This document shows positions 21,701-27,559 of a stretch of 64,000 bases of DNA, piece by piece. The DNA comes from Taudactylus pleione. Taxonomy: Eukaryota; Chordata; Amphibia; Anura; Myobatrachidae. Position 1 is the stretch's first letter. Each line of letters starts with the position of its first letter. A program made the translations under genes and the position numbers. The stretch is from assembly GCA_031769625.1 (NCBI GenBank), contig JAUIMM010000170.1, positions 1,617,001 to 1,681,000 on the forward strand, read 5' to 3'. The notes beneath the pieces are model-generated. The model saw only the letters and a program-made list of their open reading frames with translations. It did no database searches and was not told the origin of the DNA.

Positions 21701-22219
21701 ATCTTTGAAAAGAGAATAATTTATAAATACATTTAGAAAGAAAAGTGTGGTGCAGCCTGTGTGCGGGGCGTCATTGTCAGGCAATACGCTCCTAAATCCA
21801 GAGGGAATAGTTTTCTGTCTGTCTAGAAGCGACTGACATAGTAACTGTCTCTGTTTTACAGCGCAGAACAGGATACCGGTGACAGATCTTTAGTTTCATC
21901 AGAAGGATATCAGAGTGTCAGTGACCCAGTCAGAGAGCTCAGCGTGGGCGTATCACCCTACAGTGATGTGGTAATACACAGGGCCTGGGAAGATAATGAT
22001 AAAGATGATGATAAAGAGGAGGAGGAGAAGGAGAAGGAGAAGGAGCTGAAGGAGAAGGAGGAGATGGAGAAGGAGAAGGAGGAGAAGGAGGAGAAGAAGG
22101 AGAAGGAGAAGGATGACTCATGTTTACCAAAATATTTACTTCGCATGGTTTGGAAGGACAAGAACAGTAATTTAAGGATCCAAATAACATACGCAGTGAA
22201 ATGGAAGATCAGAGAATAG
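3668..22219 (+). CDS. PDZ-domain gene, copy A (five coding exons)
   Basis: Spliced coding sequence of exons 3668-3715, 6620-6667, 8326-8488, 21279-21435 and 21862-22219, about 257 aa. All introns are GT..AG and the frame is open throughout. The N-terminus is basic with Cys3 and Cys12 (possible lipidation, inferred). Residues about 44-127 form a PDZ domain: carboxylate-binding loop KGFGMS in exon 3, and the rest including GWTTVELMRLV and KIKILVYRG in exon 4. At the usual class I His position of helix B there is Thr, so ligand class is uncertain. The last exon carries an acidic/basic tract from GAG/AAG repeats and the tail YLLRMVWKDKNS. PDZ domains bind C-terminal peptides as scaffolds; the partner is unknown. 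I cannot name the gene. Intron 3 has grown by insertion of Ngaro-1 and a hAT element. A larger transcript with extra 5' exons is possible. Confidence 0.75.
3995..4150. mobile_element. hAT-type MITE with inverted CCCAGCATGC boxes (A)
   Basis: Begins CAGGGTGTACACC and ends GAAAGCCCCTG. It carries ACTACACATCCCAGCATGC and its inverted copy near the other end. This layout is common in vertebrate hAT MITEs. Target duplications are not clear. Orthologues lie at 35164 and 59675. Confidence 0.5.
5297..5430. mobile_element. hAT-type MITE relative (A)
   Basis: Begins CAGGGGTAAGCAAC and contains TACATCCCAGCATGCCCTGCC facing GTATGCTGGGATGTGTAG about 45 bp later. Same style as the element at 3995 but diverged; the right end is approximate. 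Orthologues lie in B (36875) and C (60977). Confidence 0.45.
5635..6248. repeat. 44-bp minisatellite in intron 1 (A)
   Basis: About 14 tandem copies of a unit built from GTGTGCAATATTCTATATAG followed by TATATATGAATGTGGGACAC and TGCT, with 42-bp variants lacking one TA. It produces Cys/Tyr/His-rich chance open frames on both strands that are not genes. The array in C has nearly the same variant order; the array in B is different and split by a SINE. Confidence 0.9.
6620..6667 (+). CDS. Exon 2 of PDZ gene A
   Basis: Follows TTTCTGTTGTTTTAG and precedes GTAAGTG. It has 48 bases, phase 0 at both ends, encoding 16 polar charged residues (KKSEKETVQSS...). The exon is identical in the three units. 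Too short for a domain call; a linker between the N-terminal segment and the PDZ domain. Confidence 0.65.
7243..7618. mobile_element. hAT MITE in intron 2 (A)
   Basis: Terminal inverted repeats CAGAGGCATATCTATAATG and CTTATTATGCCCCTG, flanked by 8-bp target duplications ACTAAAAG / ACTAAAAT. The 8-bp duplication and CAG ends fit hAT. Internal inverted repeats also occur (CAGGGTGTGCAGTG / CACACCCTGCACC). Orthologous in B and C; a relative lies at 31663. Confidence 0.75.
8326..8488 (+). CDS. Exon 3 of PDZ gene A (first half of PDZ)
   Basis: Follows TTTCTGCCATTGAAG and precedes GTAATAT. Phase 0 start, ends after the first base of a Gly codon. It encodes strand A, the KGFGMS loop, strand B and the EILTVAKDGPSDQSGLKK segment typical of PDZ domains (the common 'G-A-A' helix region is P-S-D-Q-S-G-L here). 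Ngaro-1 begins 75 bp downstream. Confidence 0.8.
8563..8772 (+). repeat. Ngaro-1 A1 repeat
   Basis: 210 bp, matching A2 at 14818-15027 with one visible difference (GTGAATGG versus GTGAAGGG). Holds the putative promoter TATA box and ends 60 bp before the gag ATG. Confidence 0.9.
8718..8726 (+). promoter_or_regulatory. Putative TATA box of Ngaro-1
   Basis: TATATAAGG inside the A1 repeat, followed about 30 bp on by CAGCTCAGCCTC. Ngaro-2 has a TATATAAGG box at the matching place in its A1 (50638), which supports a shared promoter. Confidence 0.6.
8832..11039 (+). CDS. Ngaro-1 gag-like CCCH zinc protein (ORF1)
   Basis: 735 aa from ATG at 8832. This start is chosen because MSRPRR-APPP matches the MPRPRR-APPP start of Ngaro-2. 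Residues about 15-480 are Pro/Ser/Ala-rich low complexity, followed by an acidic-serine stretch and a basic segment. A conserved core of about 523-660 (HCANTAVLRGL, CYLETR..EH, DVEVWLEV) is shared with Ngaro-2. Residues about 682-717 hold a Cys/His cluster (KCFAYNDSKC...GCRFRHSCRLC...DC). It probably packages element RNA. The 5' half is very GC- and CpG-rich, unlike the flanks. The reading frame is unbroken. Confidence 0.88.
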   Translation: MSRPRRDAPPPRRLAEFACPLCAVPARISPPSSPSQIFMSSPSGSAPLTVGSPAAAGSAPSSSCTLCPGASVSGPAASPPRPGASSPCSITAPASPVRDAHGRPLPCTLTPVGSTSPLAPLGSPTIPALSAASAGALGSVAEVHAAFSAGLPHAVSKGHLTSAPSWPYAGSGGGIYTAAVTSAALLTSGPAGLAHAAGPAAILPQAAILGAGSPYFPGTFSHFSGGSVQRLSSPTLPATPFAGVSFGHMVPVSIQPPWYTPAGNQAPSFNVPPPLSVAGPSWGQTSWSSGVAPPILSSSVAVPPAHFYSPHFATPPSAYPPAFQHAQFQYPYLPAWQVYPPAAGAALPLPPVSSFSSHSGQTSSVFPPPSLSPPPRAPAIPPPKPVTLSLPTPGVSGSVSAVAHTSSLVPGLEVSDGPSGEASAVLSLPASGQEDSAPVSEAVAPSREKSAEAGPLPSGSGEYETPLSSSDSSSSSSHSSGSPARPRKIARLVARRLAKKSGGESRRSDESGAKAQEAGADTVHCANTAVLRGLRKSVKGKIRKGKFVDLFSLTDDMRKGLVQAKKSGGIGEDAFCNFNTWLKGMLIFATCYLETRAQEHVNILRYLFLVLDMFVRSRNLAWREYDSQFRKKHDGSLVIPFGVKDVEVWLEVSQQRRPPLDGAPPRKSYAANRQGSAGVGRGKCFAYNDSKCTRGSGCRFRHSCRLCGGEHPAKDCRRGAGGISQDRAEGPKSAS
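11026..12633 (+). CDS. Ngaro-1 reverse transcriptase - RNase H (ORF2)
   Basis: Continuous frame of about 535 aa that overlaps the end of gag in another frame. Similarity to Ngaro-2 starts near 11026 (RVLVKACSPV), where there is no ATG, so translation probably needs frameshifting, reinitiation or splicing. RT motifs: LDIESAFR near residue 155 (catalytic Asp), LPMGCAVS at 11587, YLDD at 11689-11700. RNase H motifs: FTDAAG (Asp at 12187), LLLLELFP (Glu), CDNLGVVHAIN (Asp) and DIADALSR (Asp). It copies element RNA and degrades the RNA strand. No methyltransferase-like (DAM) domain follows, as expected for Ngaro rather than DIRS1. All catalytic residues are present and the frame is intact. Confidence 0.9.
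   Translation, partial: RVLVKACSPVRLDSLIRWLHLYPCREDALFLYKGFSVGFRLPIDRQLIVRASQNLRSARDFPGELRVKVCAEVLLGRMEGPFPCPPLHNLCISPVGVVPKKVPGKFRLIQHLSYPQGGSVNDAIPENCHRVVYQSFDDTLNLVRSFGHGALLAKLDIESAFRLLPMHPEAMRFLGFRLDSGYFVDKCLPMGCAVSCAYFEKFSSFLQWCLHAGTGQTGIAHYLDDFLFMGPGRSDVCADLLFSAQSLFRVLGVPVANEKTEGPSVCLSYLGIEIDTIEGCCRLPMDKVEKLRGLIEVCLAEDSVRLRRVQSLLGSLNFACRIIPVGRVFCRILERATAGVVRPHHYIRLSAEIKEDLRMWNRFLIHFNGERIWPSPPLANSSLQLFTDAAGSSGFGAFFNGEWCAAPWPIAWREEGLTDNLLLLELFPIVVSVELWSVRLSNCHVVFWCDNLGVVHAINNQRSSSHFVLRLLRHLVLRCLEFNIRFRAKHVPGVCNDIADALSRFQFDRFRALVPSASNVGLVCPSFVWQIIRPA
12609..13513 (+). pseudogene. Ngaro-1 tyrosine recombinase, one frameshift
   Basis: First frame 12609-13220, second frame open 13085-13513. 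By comparison with the intact Ngaro-2 enzyme the frame changes at about 13120-13127, in a run of five T. Before it: N-terminal SAM-like domain (SLAPSTFRAYSAAW) and catalytic Arg in FGAFRVSEVV. After it: SKTDQTGRGKW, HSFR at 13388 (His and Arg), GRWKS and the nucleophile Tyr at 13490 (YKKYVR). The enzyme would integrate circular DNA by site-specific recombination. This copy is probably dead unless rescued by frameshifting. No ATG near the start; an acceptor-like sequence ends in GGCAG at 12615. Confidence 0.85.
13800..14356 (+). CDS. Ngaro-1 SGNH (GDSL-type) hydrolase (ORF4)
   Basis: Open for 184 codons from 13802. SGNH blocks: nucleophile Ser at 13841 in LLGHSYIF, HVGGNDVGQ (block III Gly-Asn), and DGVHLN with Asp at 14288 and His two residues on. 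Such hydrolases are known from Ngaro elements; the substrate is unknown. There is no ATG before the Ser block. The frame opens right after TTCTCTCTTTTTCCACAG (AG at 13798-13799), a strong splice acceptor, so the protein may come from a spliced RNA. Ngaro-2 has the same arrangement and phase. Confidence 0.85.
14397..14817 (+). repeat. Ngaro-1 B1 repeat
   Basis: 421 bp, repeated at 15098-15518. Contains the AATAAA at 14692-14697. Its short open frame (14446-14634) also occurs in B2 and is not treated as a gene. Confidence 0.9.
14692..14697 (+). terminator. Putative poly(A) signal of Ngaro-1 (B1)
   Basis: AATAAA followed by a GT/T-rich stretch (CTGTGACCTTTTTTAG, GGTGTCCGTGTC). The same signal recurs in B2 at 15393-15398. 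Transcripts ending in B1 rather than B2 would lose A2 and B2, so which copy is used matters for reverse transcription. Confidence 0.55.
14818..15027 (+). repeat. Ngaro-1 A2 repeat
   Basis: Directly abuts B1. It is a copy of A1, including the TATA box at 14973. It is followed by a 70-bp unique spacer (15028-15097) before B2, which itself ends with an acceptor-like CTTTTTTCCAATTTAG. Confidence 0.9.
15098..15518 (+). repeat. Ngaro-1 B2 repeat
   Basis: 421-bp copy of B1 that forms the right end of the element. The last bases GATCTTAT abut the host sequence TGTATTAG. Confidence 0.9.
15818..18593. mobile_element. hAT-like serial-hairpin element (unit A)
   Basis: Termini TAGGGATGAGCGGG and CGGTGCACACCCCTA, flanked by perfect 8-bp target duplications CTCACTAC (15810-15817 and 18594-18601), as in the hAT superfamily. 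No transposase. The body is a chain of hairpins. Two outer arms (about 16050-16450 and 17885-18180) are inverted copies of one another. The core between them carries the palindrome AGTACCGTTCTATAGAACGG(TACT) near 17860. The core orientation is opposite to that in unit B. A PIF-type MITE is nested at 16873. Confidence 0.8.
16873..17471. mobile_element. PIF/Harbinger-type MITE nested in the hAT element
   Basis: 599 bp with terminal inverted repeats GGCCCTCATTCAGAGCCG and CGGCTCTGAATGAGGGCC and a 3-bp target duplication ATT. The empty site AAACATTGTC is preserved in the related elements at 410 and 42415. The interior resembles the element at 24373 (both contain AGCACGCCTGCGTTCG-type and CACCCAC-type stretches). 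No coding capacity. Confidence 0.75.
18715..19200. repeat. Degenerate minisatellite in intron 3 (A)
   Basis: Short repeats of the kind GGGGGCATTACTACT / GGGGCACTACTAATG, about 13-16 bp each. They give Gly/Thr/Leu-rich chance frames on both strands. The orthologous array is at 43640-44120. Confidence 0.85.
19580..19745 (+). mobile_element. SINE-like 3' tail fragment (A)
   Basis: GTAAGGTGCTGCGGACCCC, a CGCTATATAATAAAGGATAAT motif and an ATAATAATA tail resemble the tail of the complete SINE at 37721 (AAAGCGCTGCGGAATATG, GCGCTATATAAATAA). No tRNA-like head is seen. The copy in B is at about 44500-44663. A weaker relative lies just before exon 3 (about 8200-8300). Confidence 0.45.
19746..21278 (+). 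other. Rest of intron 3 of PDZ gene A
   Basis: Non-coding sequence ending in a normal acceptor (GTTATCATTTACAG). It holds G-rich and AT-rich stretches (20760-21140). I see no gene or recognisable element; it matches 44664-46186 in unit B. Confidence 0.5.
21279..21435 (+). CDS. Exon 4 of PDZ gene A (second half of PDZ)
   Basis: Follows ATTTACAG and precedes GTAAGTG. Enters with the last two bases of the Gly codon split from exon 3 and leaves after two bases of the next codon. It encodes GDELIEFNKENVMGW, helix B TTVELMRLVRTI and final strand EKIKILVYRG, completing the PDZ fold. In copy B the junction codon reads Thr instead of Ile and one Val becomes Met. Confidence 0.8.
21862..22219 (+). CDS. 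Exon 5 of PDZ gene A (charged tail and stop)
   Basis: Follows CTCTGTTTTACAG. Its 118 codons end in TAG. A Ser/Val-rich linker (SLVSSEGYQSVSD) is followed by an acidic run and a Glu/Lys-only stretch (22012-22113) made of GAG/AAG triplets, then DDSCLPKYLLRMVWKD and a conserved end. The Glu/Lys run would be a single charged helix. Its length differs by two codons from copy B, as expected for a triplet repeat. Confidence 0.75.
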
Positions 22220-22361
22220 TCCCAGCACAATATCCTCCCAATACCATCTATAACTGGGGCCATTAGTTTAGCCCAATAGAAATGAAGGATGAGATAAAAT
22301 CACATAATGTAGAACGAAAACAATTATAAATTTGTTGTTTGATTGAAATGTTTAATGTATC

Positions 22362-22367
22362 AATAAA
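22362..22367 (+). terminator. Poly(A) signal of PDZ gene A
   Basis: AATAAA 143 bases after the stop, followed by GTTTTTCCAGTCGTTGTT. Copy B has lost this segment by a deletion of a few tens of bases. Confidence 0.5.
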
Positions 22368-22854
22368 AGATTCCGATATAGAGAATTGTTTTTCCAGTCG
22401 TTGTTCTTTATGTAAGTACATCTGCACCCAGTCCATCCTGAACACCTGAAAAAGCTTTTCCTTACACATGTGTATAGCGGGAGGGGAAGATTGTATCCAT
22501 TGTTGTAATATACACTTCCTCGCCACGGCCGAGAGAATTAGAAGTAACCTGCGACAACCCAATGACACTGTACAGGTTGTTGTGATAATGCCAAAAAATG
22601 GCCCATTCTGGGGTCAGCAGTAAAATATGTACTAATTCCGATAACTTGAAGCCAAAATACTTTTATAAAAGAGCAATCCCAAAAACACAGATAAAGGGAA
22701 GCATCTGGTCTCGTACATTTTGGACAAGCGGATGATGGGGAAAATATAAATGGCTACGAGAGGGAGAAAAATATCCTCTATCAAACATTTCCTGATATGT
22801 TGTAGCAGACAAGACTGGAATGGAGTATAAAAGAGCATTTAGAATCATTGATTC

Positions 22855-23724
22855 CCCCGGGTAACCCTTTCCATATCTGGTGGCAATGCCCACTTCTTCG
22901 GCCCTTTTGGTCAGAAGTGATTCGCCTTTCAGCTTTAATTCTTGGTGAACCGGTTCCTATAGATCCCCTGTTCTGGTTATTCCATTTGTCATCCGGAACC
23001 CTCTCGAGGTACAAGAGGTCTTTATTATGTCACTTGAATAACACAGCGAAGGCTGTTATCCCGGTAAGATGGCGTTCCTCCTCTCCTCCCACGGTTGCTG
23101 ATTGGTTCACGAGATTGGACTTATATATGGAAATGGACAATTTGATAACCTCCGCTGATGGCGATTGCGAATCCTTCAGGGATAGTTGGTCCTGCTGGAT
23201 GGACTTTAAGGACTCTGTGTCCTATAGAACCATTCTCTCTAGCCAACCTACACCTGTATGAGTTATATCTATTTCCTGCCTAGACCCTATGTGATGTAAC
23301 GATATACACGTTTAAAAATTGTATCAGCCTTGTCTTTCATTTTTACTCCAATCATGCAGCAACTCTTTTTCTTTTCTCTCTTTTATTTTTTTCTCTTCTA
23401 TTCCTCCCTTTTTTCTCTCTTTGGATGCTTTGGTATCTTCCCCTCCCCCCCCTTTTTTTTTTTTTTACCCATTTGTTTCGTCTTTCCCCAAAATATTATA
23501 GTCTCTAGTTAAATGTCCCAATATTTAATATCTATATTTTCGATTATAGAGGTTCTCTTTCTTTTATTATGATCAGGAATCTTGTTTTTTTTTTCTCGGA
23601 TTTGATTGAACTTTTATTTTGCAAGTTCATTCCAGATTATTAATTTGGAAATTGTTTTTCTTTTGTTTGTATTGATTTATGTCTGTATTGACTTGATATT
23701 ATTCAATAAAACAATTTGCAATAT
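22855..23724 (+). mobile_element. 5'-truncated L1/Tx1-like LINE insertion
   Basis: An 870-bp + strand insertion absent from unit B, flanked by a 14-bp target duplication AGAATCATTGATTC / AGAATCTTTGATTC (22841-22854 and 23725-23738). The 3' end is TATTCAATAAAACAATTTGC without a long poly(A). Truncation at the 5' end plus target duplication fits target-primed reverse transcription. Confidence 0.8.
22857..23261 (+). pseudogene. C-terminal fragment of LINE ORF2
   Basis: About 134 codons, open to TGA. Contains the Cys/His-type HIWWQCPLLRPFW motif and AVIPVRWRSSSPPTVADW, both typical of the end of L1/Tx1-clade ORF2 downstream of RT. Without endonuclease and RT it cannot be functional. Confidence 0.75.
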
Positions 23725-24372
23725 AGAATCTTTGATTCACTAAAATCAGGAAAATGTTTCAGCCAACGTGTTATTACAGTGTCATAATGACCACTGTAAT
23801 ATGGTACCCTAAGTATTTTATAAACCAAGGAGATGACACCCCTAGACCCAATAGAGGAGAGTCATATCCAGTTGATTCATCCAATCTATAGGGGAAAGGA
23901 ACGTAACCACCTTAGAGGTATAACGCTGCGCCTGCAAAAATAATAAGTTATGAGAATGCAAAAAGGGGAGAAGAGTCTGAGCCTGAGAAAAAGACAGTGG
24001 GCGATGTGAGGACAGATCTGTAAGCTGATGAACTGTACTAAGACCATTGGAGGCCCAGAATGTATCATCAGAGGAGGCCAAACATGTAACAAGCTGGCAT
24101 TACCACAGAGGGACAAATAAGGAGTAAGAGGTATTTAGGTACCATTTGTTATGTATAGTGTGCCAGGCTGACCATGCAGACATTAATAACGGATTGTCTA
24201 ATACATCCACAGGTAAATCAAACTTATTTAGATGTAAGAAGCACATTAAGTCCATATTTGTTAGGAGGGATTTCTCTATCACATAGTTAGTACATAAGTT
24301 AGAACATAAAATCCAATCCTTGATGTGTGTGAAAATAGCCGTATAATTATACAGTGCCTTACTTGGGAATTA

Positions 24373-24961
24373 GTGCCCGATTCAGACCCGCTCGCTAGTT
24401 GCGTTCGCATGCAATGAATGTATGCAAATTCGCAAATTGCACGGCAAGGCATTAGCATGCCCACTATGTCTTGGCGTGCGGTCGCATTGTGTATGCAGAC
24501 GCCCACCAGCCTGTCTTAAGACGCACACTTATGCACGTCATCTCCAAGAGGTGTATGAAATCATCGGTAACATTGAGTACCATCGGGAGCGAGCGCAGCA
24601 CTTGTGGTTGACTATTCCCTACTGCAATCACTGCAGTAGGGAATCAGTATGTAAAACAACCATGTGACGTATACTATGACGCTGCGTCTTAATTATGCAC
24701 GTCTCTGAAATGGCGTCAAGACGCTCAGGCACGCCTGCGTTCGCACCACCACTCCCCCGTTTCCTTCAACCAACCCCTGTCACCACCCACAAACGGCCTC
24801 TCCTGTCACTCATTCTGGCGAGGTGGCTATGCGCAGCGAGTGCTTCGCGATCGCATGGACTGGTTCATGCACGGGCACTGTGATGCGTACTCATGCGCAG
24901 AATGCAAACATCGGCTGACTGTGTGCGAATGCATCCTAGCGGGCGGGTCTGAATCGGGCCC
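24373..24961. mobile_element. PIF/Harbinger-type MITE (A-specific)
   Basis: 589 bp, terminal inverted repeats GTGCCCGATTCAGACCCGC and GCGGGTCTGAATCGGGCCC, 3-bp target duplication TTA (24370-24372 and 24962-24964). Unit B has the uninterrupted site near 48355. The interior is related to the element at 16873. Confidence 0.75.
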
Positions 24962-25255
24962 TTATTTCCTACCTCCAATCTAATGCGCTGTAACAATTGT
25001 AAACTGAGTCGAGGTTTCTTTTTCTTCCAAATAAATTGCCGTATACAAGTCATGGATATTCTTGGAAAAGGCGGATCCCCAGATAAGTCTCCGCCCATTG
25101 TAAACCACCAAAGTTTAGACTCTCTCTACGAAGTGAGGTATTAATGGCCATCGCAAGTGAGTCTTGATTTAGAAGGGAGATGGGTCTATAGGAATTAATA
25201 GAGTCTGGCTCTTTGTTGGGTTTTAATAAAAGAATTGTGTAAGCATTATTAAAAG

Positions 25256-26900
25256 TAGGGATGTGCGCCGGACCATTTTTGCCATATTTGATTCTAATTC
25301 ATTGTCCGGATTTGGATTTGTCAATCTGTGGTGACTGGCTTTGGATTTGGAGTTTTTACAAAATTTTTTCAAAAATAGCTAAAATCACATAAATTGGGCT
25401 TTTTTTTTTCATAGAATTTCCAGTCATTTACAGTCAATTTAGAACACTTAACAGCTTATAATATTGTTTTCACCATTATTGGGCAAAGGTTGCAGTGAGC
25501 TGACTGGTTACCAAGCGTCAGAGCAGCGGCGCAGTGGCACTGACACCACAGTTTAAAGCACATCTATGAAACAATGCCACACAGCAGTGGCAGAAATGAA
25601 AGGTAGTGCAAGATGGAATTGTCCTTGGGCCCTCCAACCCACCCTTATGTTGGATATTAAGAAGGACATGCACACTTTAACAAGCCAAGCATTTCAGTGA
25701 CAGGGAATGCCACTTTGTGGCTGAAGTGCTTGGTTTGTTTGGGCCCCCACAAAAAAAGCTACCAACTGGCTAAAGGCAACAGCTCTACAGTGGCAAATTG
25801 TCACCATCGTTGCCATCCTCACCCTTATCAGTGTGTACATTATCCAATTCCTCACACAATATTAATTCATCCCCGCTGGAATCCACCATTACAGAAGTAT
25901 CTGTACTGTGACGTGATTGGCGGGAAAGGTTTTCCTCATAAAATTTCCAGTTCATTTTAATGAACATAATTTTTTTCTACATTTTGTGGAAGTAGCCTCC
26001 TATGTCGTTCTCTCACAAGGTTCCTGGCTGTATTGAAATCTCTCTCCGAGTACACAATGGAGGGTGGGCAGCTTAAGTAATGCATAGCCAGTTTATACAA
26101 TGATCTTCAAATTGCCTTTTTTTTCTTCCAATATTCAAAGGGACTCTGTGACATGTCTACTTGTACGGTGTCCTGAAAATAATCCTCCACCATTCTTTGG
26201 ATGGTAATCGTATTAGATGGAGTTATGGTAGAGGTGTCACTGGTGTTGGGCAATTCTTTTAGACCCGACCAGATGTCAAAATATTGACTTGACTTATCTG
26301 CATCATCACTGGGTCTTTTGGGAAAGAAATTTTTTTGTGGCTGCTGCTGGAGAAACTGAAGGAGGAGACATCATCGTAGTGCCATGTGTCACTTCAGCTG
26401 CCAGCTTGCTCACCAGGAGCGCTTTGGATCTTTTAAGATCTGGGTCAGTTGTAAAGAAAGAAACAGCATATGACTTAAACCTAGGATCAAGCATGGTTGC
26501 TAAAATATAATGATCAGATTTCAAGATCTTGGCCACCCATGGATCCTGGCAAAGCGAATAAAAGATTTGATCTATCAGTCCAGAATACTTTGCAGAATCA
26601 CTTTGTTTAATTTCCTCCTTCAATTTCACCAGCTGATTTTCCAAAAGCCTAATCAGGAGAAGCACCTTACTCAAGCTAGCAGTGTCAGCACTCACTTCAC
26701 ATTTGGCAACTTCAAATGGTTTGAGCACCTTGCACAAGACAGAAAGTACACTCCACTGTGCTGGGCTAAGGTACATTCCCCCTCCTCTCCCAATGTCATG
26801 GCTTGTCGTACAGCTATGGATGGATTTTTGCTGCTCCTCCATCCGCTGAACCCCGTGGCTGGCTGGCAACTTTCAGCCTGGGGGGGGAAACACAAGCAAG
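25256..26900 (-). mobile_element. hAT transposon remnant with transposase fragment
   Basis: Begins TAGGGATGTGCGCCGG at the point where unit A homology to B stops; B is uninterrupted there (AAAAGTAGGATATTG). Its terminus resembles the TAGGGATGAGC end of the hAT-like hairpin elements. The other terminus was not found, so it is truncated or its end has decayed. Confidence 0.6.
26306..26869 (-). pseudogene. hAT transposase fragment
   Basis: Open for 187 codons. Contains YLSPAQWSVLSVLCKVLKPF, SLSKVLLLIRLLENQL and the motif ILATMLDPRFKSYAV, typical of the RNase H-like catalytic region of Ac/ZBED-like hAT transposases. The BED finger and most of the catalytic core are missing; frames on both sides are broken. 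It could be an exapted exon but nothing suggests splicing. Confidence 0.75.
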
Positions 26901-27521
26901 TGGCCCAGCAAATGCAATTTTAAAAATGGGCATGACAATAATGTTGGGGGTGTGGTTTGCATAAAATCAGGTCAATTTAAGGCTGTTTATTATGGTGGGC
27001 AGATATTTAATAAAAGAAAAAGGCTTAGACTGTGCTAAGGTCACAGTGGAAATAGGGGCCTCTTCATGGTGAGGTGTTATCCAGCTATGGTCACTACCGT
27101 CCGCCTGTGTCTAGCCGCCGGTCCGCCCTTGTCTCTGCTTAAGCCTCTCGCTGACAATTACAAAGTGACCAACGGCTTGTGTGTGTAGCATCTAATAATG
27201 ACTGTCCAGCCGGACACTGGCCCACAGCATTCAGCCTGCTCCATATCCTTCAGGTAACTTCCTGTGCTCTGGTGTCTCGCAGTCACATGGGAAAGCTGTA
27301 CGGTCAGGTGGCCCTCTCCAGTTTGTGTGGATTGGGCTGCTGGAGACATGTAGCGGGAGCCCTGAGTTGAGCAACTGCGCCCGCCCCTTTGTTCCACCTT
27401 CCCATTCTGCTTCATCCCACAGTGTGTCTGCTGCGGAAAATGCGGGGCGCAATTCATCAATTTCAAAATGGGCAGCGTGCATCTCACAATTAACAAAACA
27501 GTAATAAAAATACCTAGTGGG

Positions 27522-27522
<1 letters not shown>
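26901..27522. other. Non-coding spacer
   Basis: No recognisable gene or element. Short open frames here lack any motif and are not conserved elsewhere in the window. Confidence 0.4.

Positions 27523-27555
<33 letters not shown>
27523..27555. repeat. (TA)n microsatellite
   Basis: About 16 TA units immediately left of the Penelope remnant, a common landing sequence for such elements. Confidence 0.85.
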
Positions 27556-27558
<3 letters not shown>

Positions 27559-27559
27559 C

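Larger units (their letters stand above)
1557..25255. repeat. Segmental duplication unit A
   Basis: The sequence from about 1609 onward is collinear with 32779 onward (unit B) and from 1557 with 50194 onward (unit C). Landmarks shared in order are the hairpin MITE, AT-rich repeats, exon 1, the 44-bp minisatellite, exon 2, a hAT MITE, exon 3, then (A and B only in the window) the hAT hairpin element, the 18.7-kb degenerate minisatellite, exons 4 and 5 and a minus-strand LINE remnant. A-specific insertions are Ngaro-1, the PIF-type MITE at 16873, the LINE at 22855, the MITE at 24373 and the hAT fragment at 25256 that ends the homology. Confidence 0.85.
22380..25255 (-). mobile_element. L1/Tx1-like LINE remnant (A), interrupted
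   Basis: Minus-strand fragments resemble the C-terminal half of L1-clade ORF2: ILQQWIQSSPPAIHMC (22263-22568 frame), a DLSSHRPLSFSQAQTLLPFL...YTSKVVTFLSPIDW segment at 23842-24081, and RQFIWKKKKP near 25020. All are broken by stops. It is interrupted by the LINE at 22855 and the MITE at 24373, and relative to unit B lacks about 190 bp near 25040. It starts within the 3' flank of gene A. Confidence 0.7.
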
